NCBI GenBank assembly: GCA_902778925.1
Contig: CACYZN010000018.1
Span: 62,001-126,000, forward strand
Length of the DNA stretch: 64,000 nucleotides
Direction: 5' to 3'
Source of the DNA: an uncultured Bacteroidota bacterium
GTDB lineage: Bacteria; Bacteroidota; Bacteroidia; Bacteroidales; P3
The position numbers were made by a program, and so were the translations under genes. Shown here piece after piece: positions 57,659-64,000 of the stretch. Under the pieces are notes generated by a model that saw nothing but the letters and a program-made list of their open reading frames with translations, ran no database searches and was not told the DNA's origin. Every line of letters begins with the position of its first letter. Positions within the stretch are counted from its first letter, which is position 1.

Positions 57659-58590
57659 AGCTCTTTCTCAATTAAATATTGATTACGTGTGGTGCTGTTG
57701 CGACATACGAGCTCGCCGATGAAGCCTGCAAGGAAAAGCATGGTCCCCATGATGGTGGCAAACATGGAAAGATAGAACCAGACGCTACTGGTGAGCCCCA
57801 TAATACCTGCCAGTCTCATAATAATAACGACCATCAGAGCAATGAAGCCGAAAAGAAAAGCGACACTGCCTATGGCGCCAAAGAAGTGCATGGGCTGCTT
57901 ACCAAAGCGCGACATGAACATAATGCTCATAAGGTCGAGGTAGCCGTTAATGAAACGGTTCATACCGAACTTGGTAACGCCATACTCGCGCTTGCGATGC
58001 TGTACCACTTTCTCACCAATCTTGGAGAAACCAGCCCACTTGGCAATAACCGGTATATAACGGTGCATCTCGCCATAAACCTCGATGCTCTTCACCACTT
58101 CATGGCGATAGGCTTTAAGTCCACAGTTGAAGTCATGGAGATATATGCCGCTGAGCCGACGTGTGGTCCAGTTAAAGAACTTGGACGGGATATTCTTGGC
58201 CAGCTTGGAGTCGTAGCGCTTCTTCTTCCATCCGCTTACAAGGTCGTAGCCATCTTCTTTAATCATACGGTACAGCTCAGGCACTTCGTCGGGACTGTCT
58301 TGAAGGTCGGCATCCATGGTGATTACTACATCGCCATCGGATGCTACAAAACCTGTATTGAGCGCCGCCGACTTGCCATAGTTGCGGCGGAACTTGATAC
58401 CACGGTATGCAGCATTGCGGGCGTTGAGTTCTTCTGTCACTTTCCATGTGGTGTCGGTCGAGCCATCGTCGACGATGATAACCTCATAGCTGAAGCCATG
58501 CTCTGCCATAACCTTATCTATCCACTCTGCCAGGTGCGGCAGCGATTCCGCTTCATTGTACGACGGTACAATTATCGATATATCTTTCAT
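57655..58590 (-). CDS. Family 2 glycosyltransferase (DPM1/DolP-mannose-like) with two TM helices
   Basis: 311 aa. GT-A domain: ISIIVPSYNEAESLPHLAEW (nucleotide-sugar loop), VIIVDDGSTDTTWKV, DGDVVITMDADLQDSPDEVP (DxD metal site) and VSGWKKKRYDSKLAKNIPSK. Two C-terminal TM helices (about 228-252 and 265-292). Such enzymes charge a polyprenyl phosphate with a sugar for envelope glycans. It overlaps both neighbours (ychF and the DUF4199 gene) by 4 bp, so translation is coupled. Confidence 0.92.
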   Translation of the reverse strand: MKDISIIVPSYNEAESLPHLAEWIDKVMAEHGFSYEVIIVDDGSTDTTWKVTEELNARNAAYRGIKFRRNYGKSAALNTGFVASDGDVVITMDADLQDSPDEVPELYRMIKEDGYDLVSGWKKKRYDSKLAKNIPSKFFNWTTRRLSGIYLHDFNCGLKAYRHEVVKSIEVYGEMHRYIPVIAKWAGFSKIGEKVVQHRKREYGVTKFGMNRFINGYLDLMSIMFMSRFGKQPMHFFGAIGSVAFLFGFIALMVVIIMRLAGIMGLTSSVWFYLSMFATIMGTMLFLAGFIGELVCRNSTTRNQYLIEKEL

Positions 58591-59105
58591 TTCTTATGTT
58601 GTTTTATTTCCGATTTCTCATTCCTGAAGATTATTGAAGCCACAAAAGCCCCGAAACTGCCCAAGACTGCCATCTCGACAACTGCCACCAAAGCCCAAAA
58701 CAATGCCCAGTAGTGCAACTGCGGGTCTTGGGTAGTAATCTCCTTCTCCATCATATTATGGGTGAAGACGACGGTCTGCTGAGGAGCCAGTATACCGCCA
58801 ATCCACAAGACAACACCATACACAAGCGCAGCAAGTATGGCGGTTCCGATACCAAAGAGCATGGCTTCTTTGAGGGTAATCTTCTTTTCGGGCAGTGAGT
58901 TGCGATAATAGGCGGTAAAAAGGAACACTGCCACAAGCAGGATGGCGTCGCACACATAGTTGGTGGGCGACGGTATTGGTTTGCCCATCAATAGACGAAC
59001 CAACATATAGGCCGACAGCAGCGCTCCCGCAAGCAGACCGCATCGAAGGTATGCGCGGCGGTAGTTGCCATGTATTGTCGAGCCATATCTGTGGAATATT
59101 CCCAT
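58587..59105 (-). CDS. DUF4199 family membrane protein
   Basis: 172 aa with four hydrophobic helices (LLAGALLSAYMLVRLL, YVCDAILLVAVFLFTAYY, AMLFGIGTAILAALVYGVVL, LFWALVAVVEMAVLGSFGAF) and the ITLKEAMLFGIGTA loop common in DUF4199 proteins. Function is unknown. In Bacteroidota it is often next to a DPM1-like glycosyltransferase, as here, where the two overlap by 4 bp, which suggests work on the same glycan-lipid step. Confidence 0.8.
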   Translation of the reverse strand: MGIFHRYGSTIHGNYRRAYLRCGLLAGALLSAYMLVRLLMGKPIPSPTNYVCDAILLVAVFLFTAYYRNSLPEKKITLKEAMLFGIGTAILAALVYGVVLWIGGILAPQQTVVFTHNMMEKEITTQDPQLHYWALFWALVAVVEMAVLGSFGAFVASIIFRNEKSEIKQHKK

Positions 59106-59131
59106 GTCTACTGTAGTGTCATTTATTACTT

Positions 59132-62100
59132 CTATCTTACATTTGCTTCAAGCGCCTCGCGTATCATGCGCTTCAACTCCAAGGTGCGTTTCTCGACCAC
59201 ACCTTGTTTTTCGGGCTTGTAGAGGTCGGCATAGCGGACTTGGCCAAGGCTGATGCTCGGCTTGGATATATTGCCACGTACATCCACGCCAATCTTTGCA
59301 AGGAAGGGATTCTTGAGTAACTCTATGTGGTAGCCGCATTGGTTGTCGAGCGTGTGCTTGCCCGAGGCGCAAAGGTGGTATTTCCCGATATTGATAAGGA
59401 AGGGATACACCTCTATTTCCTTGCGGAAGCAGGTGAGCTCCACATCGAGACTGTCTATCTTGATCTTGTTATCCTTGTCCTTCCAACTCTTGAACTGCAT
59501 GAGCTTTGCTATCTGCGAGATGGAGCTGTTGTCCATTACCACAAGGTCGCGGCCACTGATGGCTGCCGAGCCGAGCAGCGAGCTCATCTTGGGCTGGTAG
59601 CGTGCATCTAGGAAGGTCTCGGCTGCAAGGTGGAAGTTGGCGTTGCCGTCGAAGGCGGCGAGCATCGGCACAAGGGTGTCGACTGCCGGTATCATGTCGA
59701 GCAGTTCATCGATTTGTATGTCGAGCAAGTGAAAGTCGAGAGCGACAAAGAGGTTGTTGGGCCGAGGCGACTTGTAGAGCGCGGTGAGCTGCATGGTGGC
59801 AGCCTTGCAGACAAAGCCTATCTGGTCGAGTATGGCCACGCCGTCCTTTATTGTTACCGAACCGGCCACATCGCCCAGGTCGTTGCCAAAGGCAAGGCTA
59901 CGCTTCAGGTGGGTGTGGAGCATGAAGTCGACATCGCGCGGCACGATGAAGGGGTTGGCCTCTTTGGGCACATTGTCCTCTTCGCGCATCTGCTCCAGCG
60001 TGTCGGGGTTGCTGCCCATGCCGCTGAACATATCCATCAGCTGGTCCACATCGGTGTAGTGCGAAGTGAGGTTCAGCTCGCCGGTGAGCATCTTCTCATG
60101 GCTGAGCCAGTGTTCAAGGTTCTCGACCGAGCCGTACAGCTGCAGATCGCTGTTGCCGAGCTTGATGTCGGCGTCGGCAATATCGCACAACTCGGGAGTG
60201 TAGTGGAAGTCGAGGTTGTTGATATAGAGTTCCTCGCCAAGGATGGGGCTCTGCACCTTGGTCTGGCGCAGGTCGATGTCGAGGCTGGGGTTGTATTTGC
60301 GCAGTATGTTGTCCTGGGTCGAGTCCATGCGTATCGAGCCCGACAGCGACAAGGCGCTGAGGTCGATATTGTTGCTGTCCAATGCCGCCACGCTCTTTTC
60401 CAGGCTCAACTCCACGGCGGCGGCTATCTGCTCGCGGGTGATGTCGTTCACACCCACGTTGATGTCGGGTCGGCTCAGGTTGGCATGTATCGTGTTCATG
60501 TCGACCTTGAGCGTGCTGCCGCTGACATGCACTTCGGCCATCTTGCCTTTGTACTTCCTGGCCGGCAGCTGCAGTGCCACGTCTAGGTCGGGTGCCACAG
60601 CGTGTATGCTGTCGTAGGTCACGTCCAGCTGCCGCAACTTGATGGTGCCATTGGCCTTCATCTTGTCGAAGGCCTTAGCCTTAAGCTGACTCATCTTCAG
60701 GTCGGCATGCAGGTCGAGGTCGGCCTTGCCGTCGGCCACCACCGGCAATGTGTCGGGGAGCATGGGCTTGGCGTCCTCGAGCGGCAGGCTGCCTTTGAGG
60801 GCCACATCGAGGTGCATGTCGCCCAGCAGGTCGTCGACATTGCCCGTGAGGCTGAGGTCGGTATTGCGGGTATGCGCCTTGAAACTGTTGATGGCCACGC
60901 TGCTGGTGCCGCCCTTGCCCATGTCGAGAATGGCGTCGAGGTCGGCGCTGACGCGGTTGATTTTGTACGGCAACAGCTTGGGACTGTAGAAACGTCCGTC
61001 GCTGAGGGTGACGCCGGCCCTGACCACAGGCATGGTGCTGTCGCTCACCGTGCCGACGGCGGTGGCCACGAAGGCCACTTTGGCGTCGACGTCCATGCCG
61101 TCGAGGGCTTTGGTGAACTGTGCCGGTACGATTTCGAGCAGCGACTTCACCTGCCACGGGTCGTTCTCGCTGTTGTGTATGCTTACGTCCACCTGCATGG
61201 GGCGGTCGGCCTGAGCTAACGAGGCCTTGCCCTGGAGCTTGAGCGCGTACTCGTCGATGGCCAGACGACTTTCGTCGAGCTTGATGCACATCTGCCGCAG
61301 GTCGGCACTGAAGGGCAGTGTGACCGAGAACAGGTCGTGGCGCGAAGCCTGCAGCCGCTCGTTCACCATGTCGGTGCCACGTGTGTTCAGCCGGCCATTC
61401 TCCACGTTGAGTTTCAACTTGCCGTCGACCTCGTCGAGGTTGCCCTCGGCCTCGAGGTCGAGGTCGAGGTCGGCCAGCACCACGGCGAGGGTGCTGTTGC
61501 CGAGGCTGTCGCTGGTGGCCAGGTCGATGCCGTCGACCTCGATGTCTAGGTCGGCATCCACCCTACCCTCGCGCAGTGTGCCCACAAGTGCGAGGTCGAG
61601 GTCGTCGACCGTGGCGTCGATGCCACCCTGCAGGTTACGGTAGACGGCCTTGGCATTGCCTATCTTCACCTTGCGCAGGTCGATGTCGGGCAGGCTGTCG
61701 AGGCTGAACGCCGACTTGGTGCTGTCGTCGTCGCCCTTGGGGAATATGTCGTAGTTGCTGCTGCCGTCGGCCGACACGAACAGGCTGGCCTGCACGTCGT
61801 CGAGCAGCACCTGATGCACCACAACTTCCTTCTCCTTGAGGAAGCGTTTCACATCGACACCCACGGTGAGGCTGCCTATGCGTGCCACCGTGTCGCTCGG
61901 TGCGCCTTCGACGGGATTGACTATATAGACTTCGTCGATGCGGAGTCCTGCATCGGGGAAGGTCTTGAACAGTGTGAGGTCGACGCGCTCGAAGTGGGTC
62001 TCGCAGTTCACATAGCGGCTGGCCAGGTTGTTGACGATGCGCGTAAGCTGCGACGGCGTGAAGACCTGCCACAGCACTATGCCCACGGCCAGCACCACCA

Positions 62101-62164
62101 GTCCGAGCAACGAGCCGAGCGAAATCAATGCGATCTTCCAGCCTTTCTTCATACCCTTCTTCAT
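59132..62164 (-). CDS. AsmA-like envelope protein
   Basis: 1010 aa. An N-terminal TM helix (IALISLGSLLGLVVLAVGIVLW, about 10-31) anchors a long periplasmic chain of beta strands with repeated 'lDL..L.V' patterns (DADLDIEVDGIDLATSD, DLDLDLEAEGNLDEVDG, SLDIDLRQTKVQSPILGEEL). The C-terminal AsmA_2-type region includes ISGRDLVVMDNSSISQIAKL and YHLCASGKHTLDNQCGYHIE. AsmA-family proteins form grooves thought to move phospholipids to the outer membrane. It overlaps the next lipoprotein gene by 4 bp. Confidence 0.87.
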   Translation of the reverse strand: MKKGMKKGWKIALISLGSLLGLVVLAVGIVLWQVFTPSQLTRIVNNLASRYVNCETHFERVDLTLFKTFPDAGLRIDEVYIVNPVEGAPSDTVARIGSLTVGVDVKRFLKEKEVVVHQVLLDDVQASLFVSADGSSNYDIFPKGDDDSTKSAFSLDSLPDIDLRKVKIGNAKAVYRNLQGGIDATVDDLDLALVGTLREGRVDADLDIEVDGIDLATSDSLGNSTLAVVLADLDLDLEAEGNLDEVDGKLKLNVENGRLNTRGTDMVNERLQASRHDLFSVTLPFSADLRQMCIKLDESRLAIDEYALKLQGKASLAQADRPMQVDVSIHNSENDPWQVKSLLEIVPAQFTKALDGMDVDAKVAFVATAVGTVSDSTMPVVRAGVTLSDGRFYSPKLLPYKINRVSADLDAILDMGKGGTSSVAINSFKAHTRNTDLSLTGNVDDLLGDMHLDVALKGSLPLEDAKPMLPDTLPVVADGKADLDLHADLKMSQLKAKAFDKMKANGTIKLRQLDVTYDSIHAVAPDLDVALQLPARKYKGKMAEVHVSGSTLKVDMNTIHANLSRPDINVGVNDITREQIAAAVELSLEKSVAALDSNNIDLSALSLSGSIRMDSTQDNILRKYNPSLDIDLRQTKVQSPILGEELYINNLDFHYTPELCDIADADIKLGNSDLQLYGSVENLEHWLSHEKMLTGELNLTSHYTDVDQLMDMFSGMGSNPDTLEQMREEDNVPKEANPFIVPRDVDFMLHTHLKRSLAFGNDLGDVAGSVTIKDGVAILDQIGFVCKAATMQLTALYKSPRPNNLFVALDFHLLDIQIDELLDMIPAVDTLVPMLAAFDGNANFHLAAETFLDARYQPKMSSLLGSAAISGRDLVVMDNSSISQIAKLMQFKSWKDKDNKIKIDSLDVELTCFRKEIEVYPFLINIGKYHLCASGKHTLDNQCGYHIELLKNPFLAKIGVDVRGNISKPSISLGQVRYADLYKPEKQGVVEKRTLELKRMIREALEANVR

Positions 62165-62544
62165 TTCGTGTCGGCTTTAATCAGTGTGTACGAAAGGCCG
62201 TAGTCGTCTTCCCAGCGCATGGTTGTCGACGTGATCTCCTTTATGGTGTACACCTTGGGGACGGCCTGGTTGTCCATGGCGCCGCGGAATATGTGCGTCA
62301 GCACGTCCTCGTCAATGCTCCAGGTGTAGGTCAGGTTGCTTTCCTCCTCGGTGATGTCTTCGCTCGCATCCCAGGTAACGCCGGTGCGGTCTGTGTTGTA
62401 GCGCCAATACTCCTGGGTGCCGCTCTTCACCCACCGCCCCACGAGCTGGCTTTCGTCCACGTGGATGTGGGTGTCTTTGTTGCAGGCTGCAAAGAGCATG
62501 GCCAGCAGCGCGATGGCAGCAAATGCAAATCTCCTTGTTTTCAT
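62161..62544 (-). CDS. Small lipocalin-like lipoprotein
   Basis: 127 aa with lipobox LLAMLFAACNK (Cys at about 21) and a His-containing spacer (DTHIHVDESQ). The mature part LVGRWVKSGTQEYWRYNTD followed by short beta strands (LTYTWSIDEDVLTHIF, VYTIKEITSTTMRW) is like Bacteroidota lipocalin-type small lipoproteins. The ligand is unknown. It overlaps hpt upstream and AsmA downstream by 4 bp each, so all three are translated together. Confidence 0.72.
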   Translation of the reverse strand: MKTRRFAFAAIALLAMLFAACNKDTHIHVDESQLVGRWVKSGTQEYWRYNTDRTGVTWDASEDITEEESNLTYTWSIDEDVLTHIFRGAMDNQAVPKVYTIKEITSTTMRWEDDYGLSYTLIKADTK

Positions 62545-63071
62545 CGTATATCCCTAACCATTATTTCCGGCAGGGTGCGGCCCTGCTCGTCGTAGTCCAT
62601 GCCGTAGCCGACAATAAATTCGTTGCCTATCGGACGGCCTATGTAGTCGACCTTGAAGTTGCCTCGGAAGGCGTCGGGCTTGAAGAGGAGCGTGCACACC
62701 CGCACGCTGGCGGGTCCGACGGCCTGCACGTCGCGCAGCATCTGCTGCATCGAGAGGCCTGTGTCGACCACGTCCTCCACAATCAGCACGTCGCGCCACC
62801 GCAGCTCGTCGCCGAAGGGCATGGCACAGTCGACCGTGCCGGTGCTGGACATGCCGCTGTAGGAGGAGTAGCGCACGAAGCGCACCTCGGCGGGAACCGT
62901 GAGGTGGCGCACCAGGTCGGCGGCAAAGATGAAGGCCCCGGTCAGTATGGGGCAGACCACGAGGTCGCGGCCGCGGTAGTCGCGGCTCACCTCGCCGGCC
63001 AGCCTCGCCACCGTCGCGTCGAGTTCGGCGGCCGTGATGAACGGCTTGAATTCTATATCCTTTATCTTCAT
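62541..63071 (-). CDS. hpt: Hypoxanthine phosphoribosyltransferase
   Basis: 176 aa, type I PRTase. It salvages hypoxanthine (and guanine) to IMP/GMP with PRPP. The PRPP loop is DVLIVEDVVDTGLSMQQML (about 101-119), the N-terminal CPILTGAFIFAADLVRHL carries the PPi loop, and VDYIGRPIGNEFIVGYGMDYDEQGR is the base-binding/C-terminal motif. It is cytosolic. It is downstream of the FGE-like gene by 16 bp and overlaps the lipoprotein gene. Confidence 0.95.
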   Translation of the reverse strand: MKIKDIEFKPFITAAELDATVARLAGEVSRDYRGRDLVVCPILTGAFIFAADLVRHLTVPAEVRFVRYSSYSGMSSTGTVDCAMPFGDELRWRDVLIVEDVVDTGLSMQQMLRDVQAVGPASVRVCTLLFKPDAFRGNFKVDYIGRPIGNEFIVGYGMDYDEQGRTLPEIMVRDIR

Positions 63072-63087
63072 CGGACTACTGTCTTGC

Positions 63088-63957
63088 CTACTGCTTTGTA
63101 CCTTTCTTCTGTTCCCACTCCTCGGCTTCGGGCTCCTCGTCGGCTTCCATCACCACCCGCAGGCCGTAGAACTCGGTCTTGCCGGAGGGCACGTACCAGC
63201 TGCGGTCGAAGACGGCGCAGGTGGGCGAGGTGCTGTAGTAGTGGCCGCCACGCACAATGCGGCTGTCGCCCTGTGCGGCGCCACGGGGGTCGGTGAGTGG
63301 CTGCGAGCTGTAGGTGTCCATCCAGTCGGAGCACCACTCGGCCACGTTGCCCGCCATGTCGAAGAGGCCTAGCTCGTTGGGCTTGCGGCGCCCCACGGGA
63401 TAGGTGCGGCCATGACTGTTGACGCAGAACCAGGCATGCTGCTCGAGCTGGCCGCGGTTGCAGCCGGCGTAGGCGGTGCCGCGCGAGTGGCGGCCGCCGC
63501 GGGCGGCATACTCCCACTCGGCCTCGGTAGGCAGGCGGAAGCGGCGCCCCGTCATCTGGCTCAGCAGGGTTACGAAGCGCTGGGCATCGTCCCACGACAC
63601 CTGCTCCACGGGCAGCGAGTCGTTGCCGCGGAACTTGGCGGGGTTCTCGCCCATGACGAAGGTCCAGAGGGCCTGTGTTACCTCATAGGTGCCTATGTAG
63701 TAGCTGTGCAGCGTCACCTGGTGCACGGGCCGCGAGGCCTCGTAGCTGTGGCTCACGTCGCCATGGCCGTCGTCGCCCATGGCGAAGGTGCCGCCCTCGA
63801 CCCACACAAGCTCGATGCGCAGGCTGTCGGTCAGGTCGACCACAGCCACCGAGTCTTGCGCCTTCAAGGTAAAAGATGAAAGGTGGAAGGCGAAGGCTAC
63901 AGCCATCACCGCCACCGGCACAATACGTCCGTTATTTCTTTTTCCAAACATGACCAT
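63088..63957 (-). CDS. FGE/SUMF1-domain secreted protein
   Basis: 289 aa. A signal-like N-terminus (VPVAVMAVAFAFHLSSFTLKAQ) is followed by a formylglycine-generating-enzyme fold: VEGGTFAMGDDGHGD, YYIGTYEVTQALWTFVMGEN, PVEQVSWDDAQRFVTLLSQM, RFRLPTEAEWEYAARGG, LGLFDMAGNVAEWCSDWM and IVRGGHYYS. The fold also occurs in GldK/PorK, but no lipobox is seen here. The catalytic Cys pair of true FGE is not evident, so sulfatase maturation is unlikely. Part of the signal peptide is encoded by a ctttcatctttt-type repeat. The C-terminal tail is Glu-rich. Start ATG 63957, or the in-frame ATG at 63951. Confidence 0.82.
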   Translation of the reverse strand: MVMFGKRNNGRIVPVAVMAVAFAFHLSSFTLKAQDSVAVVDLTDSLRIELVWVEGGTFAMGDDGHGDVSHSYEASRPVHQVTLHSYYIGTYEVTQALWTFVMGENPAKFRGNDSLPVEQVSWDDAQRFVTLLSQMTGRRFRLPTEAEWEYAARGGRHSRGTAYAGCNRGQLEQHAWFCVNSHGRTYPVGRRKPNELGLFDMAGNVAEWCSDWMDTYSSQPLTDPRGAAQGDSRIVRGGHYYSTSPTCAVFDRSWYVPSGKTEFYGLRVVMEADEEPEAEEWEQKKGTKQ

Positions 63958-64000
63958 ATCTCGTTTTCATCTTTCACCCTTCACCGTCCACCTCTCATGC
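63958..64000. repeat. CTTTCACC-type simple repeat upstream of the FGE-like gene
   Basis: tctttcacccttcaccgtcc-type sequence at the window edge belongs to the same GTGAAAG/CTTTCAC family that is seen inside coding genes. No gene or promoter can be recognised in these 43 bp. Confidence 0.5.

Noticed and set aside
63088-63957. FGE-like protein as the type IX core lipoprotein PorK/GldK
   Set aside because: No lipobox and no linked porL/M/N genes; only the general FGE fold is supported.
1-64000. tRNA and rRNA genes, insertion sequences with transposase
   Set aside because: No cloverleaf with a T-arm, no rRNA sequence and no transposase motifs were seen by eye; a tRNA scan was not possible.

Overview
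The window is chromosomal DNA of a high-GC member of the Bacteroidales (phylum Bacteroidota). Evidence: many promoters of the Bacteroidota form (TAnnTTTG box, sometimes with a TTTG/TTGG box about 19 bp upstream), many lipoproteins, two type IX secretion proteins (PorQ and PorW/SprE types), a Bacteroidota-type SRP RNA, a Na+-pumping methylmalonyl-CoA decarboxylase operon of the succinate-propionate pathway, lysine-fermentation enzymes (kamA, kdd) and butyrate kinase. Together these suggest an anaerobic amino-acid- and succinate-fermenting gut-type commensal. I cannot fix the family from the sequence alone.

Layout. 1-4.3 kb (minus): end of a PAP2 phosphatase gene, obg, adk, two FKBP lipoproteins, nrnA. 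4.6-7.5 kb (plus): secreted unknown, dxs. 7.6-13.4 kb: a complete Alpavirinae-like Microviridae provirus, AT-rich with T-ending codons, flanked by 16-bp direct repeats and carrying no integrase. 13.5-16 kb (minus): acyl-ACP thioesterase, argS. 16.4-21.1 kb (plus): tpiA, FtsX/LolC-type permease, orphan histidine kinase, CotH-like lipoprotein. 21.1-24.4 kb (minus): lplA, porQ, kamA. Then tcdA and an outer-membrane protein (plus), kdd (minus), an M20 dipeptidase and an NfnAB-like fusion (plus), a tandemly duplicated carboxypeptidase-regulatory-like gene and its relative (minus), YkvA-like, PAP2 acid phosphatase, buk, FKBP, aroC and a DUF4369 lipoprotein (plus). 39.2-47.9 kb (minus): the decarboxylase operon, mce, S41 protease, and aguA/aguB for agmatine to putrescine. 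48.2-52 kb (plus): priA, SRP RNA, prfB. 52-64 kb (minus): sugar kinase-RapZ fusion, bactofilin, PorW, ychF, GT2, DUF4199, AsmA, lipoprotein, hpt and an FGE-like protein, many with 1-4 bp overlaps.

Most notable results. (1) Provirus integration falls inside the 5' end of the phage replication gene. The promoter, ATG and first 15 codons lie at the right end of the provirus, the remaining codons at the left end, and joining the ends through the 16-bp core restores one open frame. The integrated replication gene is therefore decapitated and excision rebuilds it, a built-in lysogeny switch. (2) Five intergenic long-hairpin elements share TTCCGGTCCGGTCG-like caps and arms made of tandem 11-bp units; each lies upstream of a plus-strand gene, and four sit between divergent genes. 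(3) A second, simple GTGAAAGG-type palindromic repeat occurs in frame inside conserved genes (nfnAB fusion, priA twice) and in signal-peptide regions. (4) Smaller oddities: a tandem duplicate whose conserved frame is not the frame of its coupled ATG, a shortened chorismate synthase, a cysteine-rich lipoprotein inside the decarboxylase operon, and a prfB without its usual frameshift stop.
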